Positions 25,855 through 35,188 of a stretch of 64,000 nucleotides of DNA are shown one piece after another. The position numbers were made by a program, and so were the translations under genes. The DNA is from Clostridiaceae bacterium (GTDB lineage: Bacteria; Bacillota; Clostridia; Saccharofermentanales; Saccharofermentanaceae), in NCBI GenBank assembly GCA_012729635.1, contig JAAYCT010000039.1, positions 47,887-111,886 of the forward strand. The letters are read 5' to 3'. Position 1 is the first letter of the stretch; every line of letters begins with the position of its first letter. The notes below the pieces were generated by a model. That model made no database searches. It saw only the letters and a program-made list of their open reading frames with translations, and was not told where the DNA came from.

Positions 25855-27231
25855 TTATATCTCCGACTCGTTGTTTATCATCTTATACAGCTTGTTTCGC
25901 ACACGGGCGAGAGAATGAAAATCCTTTTGCATCGTAGAGGAAAGGTGTTCTTTTTCCTCGGTCAGTGTCTTTGTTTTCCAACCGCTCCGGGACTGGATGC
26001 TGTTAATGATACCGGCGAACCGTATCCAAAAAACGAAAAAATTATACGCCGGCATGAGTGGCACGATATACCATCGGCGAGCGTAATATCGCCGAATTTT
26101 CGGATGTTCCCTCAGATAGGAAATGATGTTGAAATAATAAAGGGCCCCCGAAACCATATACAGAGCATAGAGGATAATCAGAGAGCCGACAATCAGGTAT
26201 ACCGGATAATTCAGAAAAGCAAGGCAAATCAACGCGAAATACCAGATCATCCGGGGAAATGCGAAGGTATGGTCAAACGTCAGCATTCGAACCATGAAAT
26301 CCGAGAAAAAGTTTCGCGTTCTTAATGAACGGGACAGGAACATGTGGGAGACCTCCATCTCACCGATCTGCCAACGCTGCCTTTGCGTATACAGTTGGTT
26401 GATTCCGTCAATCGGCTCGGTGAAGAAGAACGCATTTTCGCACAGATGAACACTTTTTTTCATCAGTTTTCGCACTTGAAAGGTAACATGAGTATCCTCG
26501 CAGACCGTATCGGTATTGTACATTTGGGTCTTAAGAATCGTAGATTTGCGAAAGGCGGAAAACGCGCCGGACAGTGTGTAAATGCTGTCGAGCTCGGATT
26601 CAAAGTTTCTTCCGGCCAGAAACGCCTGACAATACTCGAAAAATTCACATCGTCGGAACAAACGGAGCGGAAAATGATCCGTGTTTTCAATCATCTCCGG
26701 ATCGGTCAGGATGACGCCGGTCATGCTGTGAATATTCGGATTTCCCTCGAATCGCTCGACCATCCTTCGAATGGCGGTCGGCTCCAACACTCCGTCACTA
26801 TCGATATGAAGCACATATTTCCCCTCACTGTTGAAAAGAGAGGCGTTGAGCGCCTTGGATTTCCCCTGTTTGGCCTTCATCCACTGCATGGAGAGCTCGG
26901 GAAAACTTTTCTGGCAGTCGCAGAATACGGTAAAACTCCGGTCCTTACTTTCATTGTCGACGAGCATAATATGAATCTTATCCTTCGGATAATCGGATAA
27001 ATGAACCGACTGAAGGCATTGATCAAGCGTTTTCTCGGAATTGTAAATCGGAATGATTAACGTGATTTCGGGAAAGCGAACGGGGGGAATGTCTTTTTTT
27101 GCGGAAAATCGTTTGCGAACGAGTATGAAGAAGCCGCCGATCGCCGGAATAATTTCCATGACCAGCGGGATGATAATCCAGGCCATCCAAAAAACGACCT
27201 TTTCAAGCAGTTGATTGAGAAACATCTCCAT
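25855..27231 (-). CDS. XrtG-associated family 2 glycosyltransferase
   Basis: 458 residues: an N-terminal membrane helix, a GT2 catalytic domain, and several C-terminal helices ending in a cytoplasmic tail. Motifs: ITLIIPIYNSEKTLDQCLQS, VDNESKDRS, the DSDG metal site (HIDSDGVLEPTA), the CEDTHVTFQ acid region and QRQRW (QxxRW of processive enzymes). This architecture is like hyaluronan or N-acetylglucosamine synthases and like the glycosyltransferase always found next to XrtG. It overlaps xrtG by 29 bp, implying coupled translation. Product glycan unknown; it may decorate or anchor the sorted protein or make an exopolysaccharide. Confidence 0.88.
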   Translation of the reverse strand: MEMFLNQLLEKVVFWMAWIIIPLVMEIIPAIGGFFILVRKRFSAKKDIPPVRFPEITLIIPIYNSEKTLDQCLQSVHLSDYPKDKIHIMLVDNESKDRSFTVFCDCQKSFPELSMQWMKAKQGKSKALNASLFNSEGKYVLHIDSDGVLEPTAIRRMVERFEGNPNIHSMTGVILTDPEMIENTDHFPLRLFRRCEFFEYCQAFLAGRNFESELDSIYTLSGAFSAFRKSTILKTQMYNTDTVCEDTHVTFQVRKLMKKSVHLCENAFFFTEPIDGINQLYTQRQRWQIGEMEVSHMFLSRSLRTRNFFSDFMVRMLTFDHTFAFPRMIWYFALICLAFLNYPVYLIVGSLIILYALYMVSGALYYFNIISYLREHPKIRRYYARRWYIVPLMPAYNFFVFWIRFAGIINSIQSRSGWKTKTLTEEKEHLSSTMQKDFHSLARVRNKLYKMINNESEI

Positions 27232-27808
27232 ACTTGAATTTCCCCACCTTTTGCTTCAGGATCTGTGCTCTGGTAAAAACATAGAAGAAAAGGATGATCG
27301 AGAGCACATAGAATATGATCCTTCCGAAAATCGCATGTGCGAAAAAGAATACGTCGTTTCCGAAGAAATACACCAATAAACAAATCGCTGTCATTCTAAT
27401 TATATTCGATGCAAATATCCAAATGATTCCGATAATATTAACAACAAATTTCTCCGCAAGGGAATATAACGGAAAAAACCATAAAAGTGACGTAAACGCA
27501 AAAATTTCGATGATTCCCGAACACTCGTAATCAACATAAAGTGAGATGGAATCCGATCCGTGTCGAATAAAGACCAGGGAGTATTGATAATAGGAGTAGA
27601 ACGTTCCGGTCAGTTCTCCGATTGCACCGGTAACCGCCGCGACCGCTTTTGAAAGCGGAACAGTCAGAACCGGTTGAAAAAGAACCATCATCAGAATGAA
27701 CATTCCTACGCTTCCGACGAGAAAATTAAAGAAAGTCAATTGAGAGCGCCGGAGAAGATAAACGACATAAATCCAGGCGACAAGCCCGACGACGATCGTT
27801 TGTATCAT
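27203..27808 (-). CDS. xrtG: Gram-positive exosortase-family protease/transpeptidase
   Basis: 201 residues, about six to seven membrane helices. The catalytic signature of the exosortase/archaeosortase family is present: Cys in DYECSGIIEI, Arg in SNIIRMT, and His/Arg in FAHAIFGRI, each at a membrane border as expected. The length and neighbours fit XrtG. Exosortases cleave a C-terminal transmembrane sorting signal of exported proteins and probably attach the product to a glycan or lipid. Start overlaps the Firmicu-CTERM gene stop by 4 bp, and the end overlaps the glycosyltransferase. Confidence 0.88.
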   Translation of the reverse strand: MIQTIVVGLVAWIYVVYLLRRSQLTFFNFLVGSVGMFILMMVLFQPVLTVPLSKAVAAVTGAIGELTGTFYSYYQYSLVFIRHGSDSISLYVDYECSGIIEIFAFTSLLWFFPLYSLAEKFVVNIIGIIWIFASNIIRMTAICLLVYFFGNDVFFFAHAIFGRIIFYVLSIILFFYVFTRAQILKQKVGKFKYGDVSQSTA

Positions 27809-28464
27809 TGGGTACGTTTCCTTTTTCTCACGAACAGTGCCGTGCCGGCCAGCACCAGTCCCGAACCGGCAATGAGGATCGGCATCGTCGGTGTGCCGGT
27901 CGCGGTCAGAACCTGCGTTCCCAGATTCGGCGAATGGAAGGTGATCGTGACCAGTTTATCCGGTTGTTTAAAGAAATAATCCAGAGGGATTCTCATCTCC
28001 ATACGATCGCCCCGATCGTCCGAGTGGCTGACATATCCGTTTGCTCCCCCGACTTGCTGATAGCCGTTTACGCGCATGACCTTCATGGCATTCAATCCGA
28101 TGTCGATACTTCCGCTGACCGGAACGACATCGAATGTATATGTTTTTCCGTCCAAAGTGAATATGTAATTGTATCCGTTAAAACCAGGATAATTCGGCCA
28201 GGACATTTGAATATAGAGATAAACATAATTTTCATCTCTGTAGAGCGATCCGATGTGGGAGGTACCGCTGTCGTAATAAATCGAAGACATCGGCTTATCG
28301 GACCAATCCGAGAAATATCCGTCAATGACGATTTCCACATAATCCGATGCTTTTGCGTCGCTTAACAAGATGACTTCGTCCCCCTCCTCGGCCAATACCG
28401 GGACGGAAAACAGGAGTACGGCAAGCAATGTGCCGATCAAGACGACTTTTATTTTATTTGTCAT
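27805..28464 (-). CDS. Secreted protein with Firmicu-CTERM-type sorting signal (presumed XrtG substrate)
   Basis: 219 residues: signal peptide (VVLIGTLLAVLLFSVPVLAEE), a beta-rich exported domain of about 165 residues (VEIVIDGYFSDWSDKP, YVYLYIQMSWP, RMEMRIPLDYFF), and a C-terminal tripartite sorting signal: short motif TGTPTMP, a hydrophobic helix (ILIAGSGLVLAGTALFV) and a basic end (RKRKRTQ). The DGYFSDW ... YLYIQ pattern is like DOMON/CBM9-type ligand-binding folds (inference). The tail resembles LPXTG or PEP-CTERM signals in form, and its motif fits the Firmicu-CTERM family tied to XrtG. Directly upstream of xrtG with a 4-bp overlap. Confidence 0.82.
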   Translation of the reverse strand: MTNKIKVVLIGTLLAVLLFSVPVLAEEGDEVILLSDAKASDYVEIVIDGYFSDWSDKPMSSIYYDSGTSHIGSLYRDENYVYLYIQMSWPNYPGFNGYNYIFTLDGKTYTFDVVPVSGSIDIGLNAMKVMRVNGYQQVGGANGYVSHSDDRGDRMEMRIPLDYFFKQPDKLVTITFHSPNLGTQVLTATGTPTMPILIAGSGLVLAGTALFVRKRKRTQ

Positions 28465-28516
28465 AAATATTCACATCCGTTCCCTTGACAAAACGCTCCC
28501 TGTGTGTTTTATTATA

Positions 28517-31500
28517 TCAAATTATTTCCTCTTTGTGCGGTTTTTTCTTTGATTTTCTAAAAATCAAGAAAATCGTAACACCTTCGGCAATTATGCCGAA
28601 AACCATCACAAGAACTCCTTCCTTCAAGTGCGGATAGCTCATCTTGATTACGGTCGTTCCGGAATCGACAATCAAGAAATTATTCATCGAACGGATCGGT
28701 TGATCACTTGTGAATATATCCTGATAAGCGAGTGTCGTATTGACATTGTCATATTCCGAGTGCACGGTGATTTGTCGGTCTCCGTATTCGATGGAAATCG
28801 GAACGATTTGGCGTTTCGGCAGATTATCCTCCCTCAGATCCATAATTTGGTTTAGAATCTCTTTTACGTTTTCGTCCTCCGCCACATATGCGTGAAACAG
28901 TATGTTAAAGCCGATGAAGTGAATATTTCTGCTCTCGCCGGTTCCGATAAAATCAAGTCGCGGCGAATTCTCAAACCAGGCATAACTGCTTACATGGGTA
29001 AGTCCGTTCAAATAAACCGTATTCCAGGTGTCATAATCCTCCGAAAAAGGTAACGGGCGTATTACACGATCTCCGGTCACCAGATTCGGGTATGAATACG
29101 TAAAGGTGATCGGCTGTGCATCGATATCAAGAAAGGTCATGCGGTTCGTAAGCGGGTCCGCGGGAATTCGACTCATGTCGATAAAAACGTGAACGCCCGA
29201 ATCGGCAAGCTTTCGAACCAGCGCTTCGGCGTCGTCTCTGTTTCTGTAAAAAAAGCCGGAAAGGTAAATTTTTTCATAAGAGACTAGTTCTTCGTATGTG
29301 TATTCATCGATATATAATTTATCGCCGGGGTGGTAATAAGGCAGGATACCCGGAACCAAAGCCGCCGTTGTTCCGATGGCAAGACAACTGTATTCCGTGA
29401 TCACTCCGAAGCCGGAGTCGACGGGGTAGGAGAAAAGAAGGGAATAATCGGATTCTTCGATCAATTCGTATCCGACCCGTTCGCCCGCTTGAATCAATGC
29501 CTGTCTGCGCGGTTCGGTACCGAGATTTTTTTTGTCTACAAGGATTACATCCGCTCCCAGCTCGACCGAACGATCAAACATATACAGAAAATTCGATTTT
29601 TCAAAGGACTCATTCAGATATGCGATGTTCATCGCTGTTTGAGCTCCCTGCCATGCCCATCCGAAAACATATGGAGTTTTCGGCTCAATCGTTCCGAACG
29701 CAAAAGATGGCATCGGACCCAGGCTGCTCAGATCCATAAGCGAGACTCTCTGTTTGGTCTTCATTTTGGCGGCGGAAAAAAGATACCGATCCATGGATTC
29801 TTCGATTACTTCGTGTGTAGCCGGAATATTCATGACTTTGTTATAATGGCTCAGGTTTGCCGAGGGAACCGTGTCCAGAGCGATGAATATGCAAAGAACG
29901 AGGAGTAAGCCTCGCTTAATCGTCTTCCATTCCATTACGGCAAGCATAAACATCGCATAGGTAATCGGAATGAAGCGACTGACCCAGAAGTACTGACTCA
30001 TCGGCAATGCGAGAATGATGGGTGCCAGTGCGGTAGCGGTTCCGATTACGAAAAGAAGAAACGAAGCAAATCCGGGCACGCTTTTTCGATTTGAGAATAA
30101 CAACCCGAGAATCGAGACCAAAAAGATGCTGATTCCGAGATATAGTGTTCCGATCCCTCCGTCCAGTCGTAACAAGGGATTCAGGGAAACCCAAAGCCGT
30201 TCCGTCGTTAATACCATTACTTTTGCGGTGGCTTCCGTGTCCATTGAAGTCAGTCCGCCCATCAAAGCGGGAGTTAACCAGACCCCCGATAGCGCAAAGG
30301 TGAAAAACATGGCGGCAAGGGCCTGAATCGGTTCGGTCCAGCGCTTGTTGATAACGGCATAAGTGAAAAGAAATATGGCACATGCGACGCCGACCATCGC
30401 CGCGATCATCAGGTGCCCCAAAATGGCGAACGGCATCAGCAATATCAATGGGAAGATCATTTTCTTTTTTCTGTGCCAGACAAATTGCCAAAGAGCGTAG
30501 AAAATATACGGAAGAAACATGGCGATAAACATACGCGGGAGATTTCCCTCGGAGAAAAAGACGCGCATATTATCCGGAAGGAAAAACCATAGGATTGCGA
30601 AAAAAAGACCGATCCAAGGGCGGTTTAGCTTGCGACCGAATAAAATCCATCCGATCCCTCCAACCGAGAAGGACAGCCATATGAAAAGCAAATACGCATT
30701 CATGATATTGCCGCCGGAAAAAAACTGAAGGAGAGCAACGCAATAATAGGGAAGGGGTGCCCAGTAGCGAAACGGCTGCACGCCGTTGTACCAATATTGG
30801 GTGAACAGCGGATATACGTTGCCGTCTTGTATTTCTTCAAACATTAAATCGGCCTTAAAAAGATGTCCGTGAATATCCATGCCCAAAGGGTAGATGTCGG
30901 AAGCTCTGACAAGAAGCATAAATATCGCCCCGGCCAGAATAATCATTACAGCCTGAGCGATGTAAAGAAGTTCGGATTTACGTTTGGCATGAAGCAAAGA
31001 TGCGGTCGGCGGCGGAACGGCGGGTGAAACCGGATCGGACACAATATTCCGTTCTTCCGGGATCGAAGGCTCCGTTTCGTTTGATATGACGTAGGGTTCC
31101 GCATGATTCCGGGTGATATTTTCGATGGAATTTTTCAATTGTATACTTTCTTTTTCACTCCAATCATTTCGGGATATCGAGAAGATTCGAAGCGGTGTCT
31201 CTTTAATATCCAATCGCTCCAAACGAAACCCGATTTCATTCAACGTATCGGTCAACTCGTTAAAAAAAACGTAGCCGATGTTTTCTACGGTCGGAGATAC
31301 GGTATCAAAAGGCGGGATCATGTTCATATTATTCCCGGAAAACCGACGGAGATAGAGTTCGACCTGATTCTCGAACCGATCGTACTTTTCAAAAATTTCT
31401 CCGAGCGGAGAAGCAAATAAGGCAATTTCAAAGGTGTGGGAATGTACGCTCGATTCGTTTCCGACCTTCGAGTGCGACGCATTCATCCGGAATGTAAATT

Positions 31501-31519
31501 TATAACCGGTAAAACTCAA
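28517..31519 (-). CDS. Large membrane protein: N-terminal PTPS-like domain fused to a PTPS-related/GT-C-like membrane region
   Basis: 1000 residues from TTG 31519, chosen because CCCGGAG lies 8 nt upstream and the PTPS-like fold then begins at once (MSFTGYKFTF), like the 153-residue paralogue. Upstream codons would run across the divergent gtrA gene. Domain 1 (about 1-150) keeps zinc histidines H16 (NASHS) and H26/H28 (VHSH) and the PTVENI and KETP motifs, with no catalytic Cys. After a linker, about eleven membrane helices (from IAQAVMIILAGAIFMLLV) resemble the '6-pyruvoyl-tetrahydropterin synthase related' membrane family and GT-C glycosyltransferases. A large outer domain of about 350 residues and a last helix with a KKKPHKEE tail follow. 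Heads the XrtG operon; glycan transfer is inferred. Confidence 0.8.
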   Translation of the reverse strand: MSFTGYKFTFRMNASHSKVGNESSVHSHTFEIALFASPLGEIFEKYDRFENQVELYLRRFSGNNMNMIPPFDTVSPTVENIGYVFFNELTDTLNEIGFRLERLDIKETPLRIFSISRNDWSEKESIQLKNSIENITRNHAEPYVISNETEPSIPEERNIVSDPVSPAVPPPTASLLHAKRKSELLYIAQAVMIILAGAIFMLLVRASDIYPLGMDIHGHLFKADLMFEEIQDGNVYPLFTQYWYNGVQPFRYWAPLPYYCVALLQFFSGGNIMNAYLLFIWLSFSVGGIGWILFGRKLNRPWIGLFFAILWFFLPDNMRVFFSEGNLPRMFIAMFLPYIFYALWQFVWHRKKKMIFPLILLMPFAILGHLMIAAMVGVACAIFLFTYAVINKRWTEPIQALAAMFFTFALSGVWLTPALMGGLTSMDTEATAKVMVLTTERLWVSLNPLLRLDGGIGTLYLGISIFLVSILGLLFSNRKSVPGFASFLLFVIGTATALAPIILALPMSQYFWVSRFIPITYAMFMLAVMEWKTIKRGLLLVLCIFIALDTVPSANLSHYNKVMNIPATHEVIEESMDRYLFSAAKMKTKQRVSLMDLSSLGPMPSFAFGTIEPKTPYVFGWAWQGAQTAMNIAYLNESFEKSNFLYMFDRSVELGADVILVDKKNLGTEPRRQALIQAGERVGYELIEESDYSLLFSYPVDSGFGVITEYSCLAIGTTAALVPGILPYYHPGDKLYIDEYTYEELVSYEKIYLSGFFYRNRDDAEALVRKLADSGVHVFIDMSRIPADPLTNRMTFLDIDAQPITFTYSYPNLVTGDRVIRPLPFSEDYDTWNTVYLNGLTHVSSYAWFENSPRLDFIGTGESRNIHFIGFNILFHAYVAEDENVKEILNQIMDLREDNLPKRQIVPISIEYGDRQITVHSEYDNVNTTLAYQDIFTSDQPIRSMNNFLIVDSGTTVIKMSYPHLKEGVLVMVFGIIAEGVTIFLIFRKSKKKPHKEEII

Positions 31520-31599
31520 AATTACACGCTCCGGGGGAAGCAGATGAATGGATTTTGTCGATCTTTGAACTGCGTATCTGCATTTTCTCCCCATGTTCC

Positions 31600-31629
31600 A
31601 TTCTATTGAATCGTCGGTAAATGCGTCAA
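31600..31629 (-). promoter_or_regulatory. Promoter of the XrtG operon
   Basis: On the minus strand: -35 TTGACG (31624-31629), 18-nt spacer, -10 TAGAAT (31600-31605). It lies about 80 bp upstream of the TTG start at 31519, supporting that start over any further upstream. Confidence 0.55.
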
Positions 31630-31736
31630 CGAAGGGTAAGTCAATACGATTACATCTTTGGGTCGATGAGTTAACAATATAGATATCGGGAAGAAGAATC
31701 GGTAAAATGATGATGAAAAGAAGCGGAGGGGTGCGG

Positions 31737-32180
31737 GTGATCACATTTATTAAGACCCTCATAATCAAGAACAAGTCCCTTATCATCTATTTGCTCTGCT
31801 CCGTTATTGCCGCTTTGATCGAATCGGTAATCGGATGGACGTTGCTTCATCTATTATCGCTTCACATTACGATCATCAATACCATGGCGATCCTGTTCGG
31901 GGCGGTTGTTCATTATTTTCTGACGTCGATTTTTGTTTTCAAAGTAAAAAGAAACGTGACCAGCGCCGGAATCTACTTTGTTTCATTCGGGATGGGGATC
32001 CTGCTTCAGAATGTCGTGATATGGCTTTTCTATGATTTTGTTCTGGTTTCCGCGACCGGGGGGCTTCGTTTCGCAATCAGTAAAGGGGCGAGTTTGGCGA
32101 TTCCTTTTTTGGTCGTATATTGGGTTCGGAAGAAGCTGAATGAGCGATATGCCCGAAAGGAGAAATGTAAGGATGAGTAA
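31737..32180 (+). CDS. GtrA-family membrane protein
   Basis: 147 residues from GTG 31737, with GGAGGGG 7 nt upstream; earlier in-frame ATGs at 31707-31713 lack a site. Four membrane helices (LIIYLLCSVIAALIESVIGW, INTMAILFGAVVHYFLTSIFVF, IYFVSFGMGILLQNVVIWLFYDF, ISKGASLAIPFLVVYWV) and a short basic tail match GtrA proteins, which are thought to flip or carry lipid-linked sugars. It overlaps the following glycosyltransferase by 8 bp, a classic GtrA-GT pair. Divergent from the XrtG operon. Confidence 0.9.
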   Translation: MITFIKTLIIKNKSLIIYLLCSVIAALIESVIGWTLLHLLSLHITIINTMAILFGAVVHYFLTSIFVFKVKRNVTSAGIYFVSFGMGILLQNVVIWLFYDFVLVSATGGLRFAISKGASLAIPFLVVYWVRKKLNERYARKEKCKDE

Positions 32181-32967
32181 AATTTATGTGATGCTGCCCT
32201 GTTACAATGAAAGCGAAAACATAGACCCGCTGGTTCGCAGTTGGCTGTCCTTGAAAGAATCCATTCAAAACAAGGGGTTTTCTCTCGGCATTTACTGCAT
32301 CGATGACAAGAGCAGGGACAATACCAAAGAGGTGATCGAAAACCTTTGCCGCGAGTTCCCGGACGATGTCGAACTCATCGCCCACGAAGTGAATAAAGGT
32401 CTCGGGGGCGCGTTGACTACAGCGCTTCAGAGTTTTGTATCGAAAGGGAAAGAAGGGGATATTTGTTTTCTGATGGACGGAGACAATACGCATGATCCGA
32501 AATACAGCGGGAAAATGATCGAGAAAATTCAGAGCGGATCCGATGTCGTGATCGCATCCAGATATCGGAAAGGGTCAAGCACACGCGGAGTCAGCGCAAT
32601 CAGACAATTGATGAGCCTGGGTGCCAGAGTGTATTACACCGCCGTACTCCGGGTAAAAAATGTGAGGGATTACACCTGCGGGTACAGGGGATATTCTTAC
32701 GGAATGGTCAGCAAGGGGTTTGAGGAATATGGGGACGCTCTGGTTGAGAAACGTTCTTTTGCCTGTATGATGGAGGTTCTCTATAAGCTCTGGATGATCG
32801 GCGCTTGTTTTGACGAGGTGCCCTTTGATCTGAGATATGACATCAAACTCGGGGAAAGTAAAATGAGGGTGCTTCGAACTATGAAGGAGAGTATGAGCAC
32901 GGCGATTCGTTTGCGCATAAAACTCGGGAAAAGACGTCGTCTTGCCACGGAAAGAGGAGTCAAATGA
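32173..32967 (+). CDS. Family 2 glycosyltransferase, DPM1/GtrB-like
   Basis: 264 residues from ATG 32173 (AAGGAG 10 nt upstream; upstream in-frame start at 32140 is inside gtrA). GT-A fold with VMLPCYNESENIDPLVRSW, IDDKSRDNT and FLMDGDNTHDPK (DxD-like metal site). There are no C-terminal membrane helices. This group transfers sugars from nucleotide sugars to polyprenyl phosphate, and the neighbouring GtrA would then handle the lipid-linked sugar. The stop overlaps the epimerase start by 4 bp, so gtrA, this gene and the epimerase form one operon. Confidence 0.9.
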   Translation: MSKIYVMLPCYNESENIDPLVRSWLSLKESIQNKGFSLGIYCIDDKSRDNTKEVIENLCREFPDDVELIAHEVNKGLGGALTTALQSFVSKGKEGDICFLMDGDNTHDPKYSGKMIEKIQSGSDVVIASRYRKGSSTRGVSAIRQLMSLGARVYYTAVLRVKNVRDYTCGYRGYSYGMVSKGFEEYGDALVEKRSFACMMEVLYKLWMIGACFDEVPFDLRYDIKLGESKMRVLRTMKESMSTAIRLRIKLGKRRRLATERGVK

Positions 32968-34088
32968 AGAACGTAATGATCATTTTCGGAACCCGGCCGG
33001 AGGCCATCAAGATGTGTCCATTGGTCAACGAACTCAAAAACCGACCCGGGATCCGAACGGTGGTCTGTGTCAGCGGACAGCACCGGAAAATGTTGGATCA
33101 GGTTTTGGATGCGTTCGGTGTCGTTCCGGATTACGACCTCTCGATCATGAAGGAGAACCAGACGCTTTTCGATATCACGAATCTGATTTTGAATCGAATC
33201 CGCGAGGTGCTCGAAAAAGAGCAACCGGATGTCATGCTGGTTCACGGTGATACGACTACGAGCTTTGCGGCAGCGCTGTCCGGTTTCTATATGCAAATCC
33301 CGGTCGGTCATGTCGAAGCGGGATTGAGAACGTATAATATTCAATCTCCGTACCCGGAGGAATTCAACCGGCAGGCGGTCGGGATCGTAACGAGTCTGCA
33401 TTTTGCACCGACAAAAACGGCGCGGGAGAATCTTCTTCGTGAAGGGAAAAAGGACGGGAGTATTTTTGTGACGGGCAACACGGCAATTGACGCTCTGAGG
33501 ACAACGGTTCGGGAAAACTATGAGCATCCGGAGCTGGAATGGGCCAAGGGAAGCCGGCTTCTCCTGATCACCGCGCATCGAAGGGAAAACCTCGGTGAGC
33601 CGATGCACAAAATGTTCCGGGCGATTCGACGGATCGTTGAGGAAACACACGATGTTCGGGCGATCTATCCGGTTCACCTGAACCCCGCCGTGCGAAAAGC
33701 GGCGGACGAGGAGCTTTCCGGATGTGATCGGATTCGACTGATTGAGCCTTTGGATGTTTTGGATTTTCATAACTTTATGGCACGCTCGTATTTAATTTTA
33801 ACCGACAGCGGCGGGATTCAGGAGGAAGCGCCGTCACTCGGGAAACCGGTTCTCGTGATGCGTGATACGACCGAGCGCCCGGAGGGAATCGATGCGGGCA
33901 CTCTCAAACTGGTCGGCACGTCGGAAAAGGTGATTTACGATCAATGCAGGGTGCTGTTGAACGATCCGTCCGAGTACGGGAAAATGAGCCGTGCCGCCAA
34001 TCCGTACGGAGACGGTCACGCTTGTGAGCGAATCGCGGACATCCTTGAAAAAGGATCCTGCTCAAACGATGGATTATCGATGGTATAA
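32964..34088 (+). CDS. wecB: UDP-N-acetylglucosamine 2-epimerase (non-hydrolysing)
   Basis: 374 residues, the usual length. Motifs: IIFGTRPEAIKMCPLV, VSGQHRKMLDQVL, VHGDTTTSFAAAL, HVEAGLRT, ITAHRRENLG, DSGGIQEEAPSLGKPVLVMRDTTERPEG. It interconverts UDP-GlcNAc and UDP-ManNAc for wall teichoic acid or other surface polysaccharides. With the upstream GtrA and glycosyltransferase it points to synthesis of a surface glycan, possibly related to the divergent XrtG locus (inference). Confidence 0.96.
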   Translation: MKNVMIIFGTRPEAIKMCPLVNELKNRPGIRTVVCVSGQHRKMLDQVLDAFGVVPDYDLSIMKENQTLFDITNLILNRIREVLEKEQPDVMLVHGDTTTSFAAALSGFYMQIPVGHVEAGLRTYNIQSPYPEEFNRQAVGIVTSLHFAPTKTARENLLREGKKDGSIFVTGNTAIDALRTTVRENYEHPELEWAKGSRLLLITAHRRENLGEPMHKMFRAIRRIVEETHDVRAIYPVHLNPAVRKAADEELSGCDRIRLIEPLDVLDFHNFMARSYLILTDSGGIQEEAPSLGKPVLVMRDTTERPEGIDAGTLKLVGTSEKVIYDQCRVLLNDPSEYGKMSRAANPYGDGHACERIADILEKGSCSNDGLSMV

Positions 34089-34151
34089 TGAATGCAAGCA
34101 TCGTTGGGAGATGCCGTAAATCGCGATAAAATATGAAAAGAGGACGAAATA

Positions 34152-35180
34152 ATGACAGAAAAAGAATTTAAGTCCGGCGATTGCGAAAGCTCTGCCGGTT
34201 CGAAGAGATCACCTGCAATCGCACCATACCAACCGCTTGTGAAGCATATTTTTACCGCGGATCCTTCTGCGCATGTTTTTAACGGAAGGCTTTATATCTA
34301 TCCTTCCCACGACTGCGATGAATACCATCCGCCGGATGATGACGGCGAGCAATATCAGATGAACGACTACCATGTTCTTTCGCTTTCGGATTTTGATTCG
34401 GAGGTCGTTGATCACGGCGTCGCAATCTCTGTAGACGACGTGCCGTGGGCCGAGAAGCAGATGTGGGCTCCGGATGCGGCCTACAAGGACGGGAAATACT
34501 ACCTTTTCTTTCCCGCCAAGGATTATGAAGGGCACTTCCGAATCGGCGTCGCTACCTCCGAGAAGCCGGAAGGTCCGTTTACGGCCGAGAAAAATTTCAT
34601 TGAGGGAAGTTTCAGCATCGATCCGGCGGTCTTCATCGACGATGACGGTTCGGCGTACATGTATTTCGGAGGACTTTGGGGCGGACAGCTTGAAAAATGG
34701 GCAACATCCGAGTATAACCCGGAGGGAGCCGGACCGGGAGCGAACGAACCGGCAATCGGCACGATTTTCGCGAAGATGACCCCGGATCTCCTGACTTTTG
34801 AATCGAAACCCGCACAACTTCAGATTCTGGATGAGAACGGAGATCGGATTGTTGCCGGGGACGAGGACAGAAGGTTTTTTGAAGGCGCTTGGATGCATAA
34901 GTACAAAGGCAAGTACTATTTGTCGTATTCAACGGGTACCACGCATCGATTGGTGTACGCAATCGGAGACAGCCCGACGGGTCCGTTTGTGTTCGGAGGA
35001 AAAATCTTAGACCCGGTGAAGGGATGGACAACGCATCATTCGATCGTCGAGTTCAACGGGAAGTGGTATCTTTTCTACCATGATGCTTCCCTATCGGGCA
35101 TCGATGCGCAGCGTTGCGTTAAATACGCCGAACTGTTTTACGACGAAGAGGGAAACATCGCTCCGGTTAAGCCCGAGTAA
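34152..35180 (+). CDS. GH43-family glycosidase (cytoplasmic)
   Basis: 342 residues, five-bladed propeller family. Catalytic motifs: the base Asp in TADPSAHVFNGRLYIYPSHD, the pKa-modulating Asp in SIDPAVFIDDDG, and the acid Glu in RFFEGAWMHKYKGKYYLSYS. Also WAPDAAYKDGKYYLFFPAKD. No signal peptide or binding module. GH43 enzymes are beta-xylosidases, alpha-L-arabinofuranosidases or related; this all-catalytic intracellular form probably trims imported oligosaccharides. It follows the epimerase by 63 bp but may be independent. Confidence 0.92.
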   Translation: MTEKEFKSGDCESSAGSKRSPAIAPYQPLVKHIFTADPSAHVFNGRLYIYPSHDCDEYHPPDDDGEQYQMNDYHVLSLSDFDSEVVDHGVAISVDDVPWAEKQMWAPDAAYKDGKYYLFFPAKDYEGHFRIGVATSEKPEGPFTAEKNFIEGSFSIDPAVFIDDDGSAYMYFGGLWGGQLEKWATSEYNPEGAGPGANEPAIGTIFAKMTPDLLTFESKPAQLQILDENGDRIVAGDEDRRFFEGAWMHKYKGKYYLSYSTGTTHRLVYAIGDSPTGPFVFGGKILDPVKGWTTHHSIVEFNGKWYLFYHDASLSGIDAQRCVKYAELFYDEEGNIAPVKPE

Positions 35181-35188
35181 TCACGACT

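Noticed and set aside
31520..31786. Upstream extension of the 1000-residue membrane protein
   Set aside because: It would cover its own promoter candidate and the start of divergent gtrA. The TTG at 31519 has a good ribosome-binding site and starts at the domain boundary.
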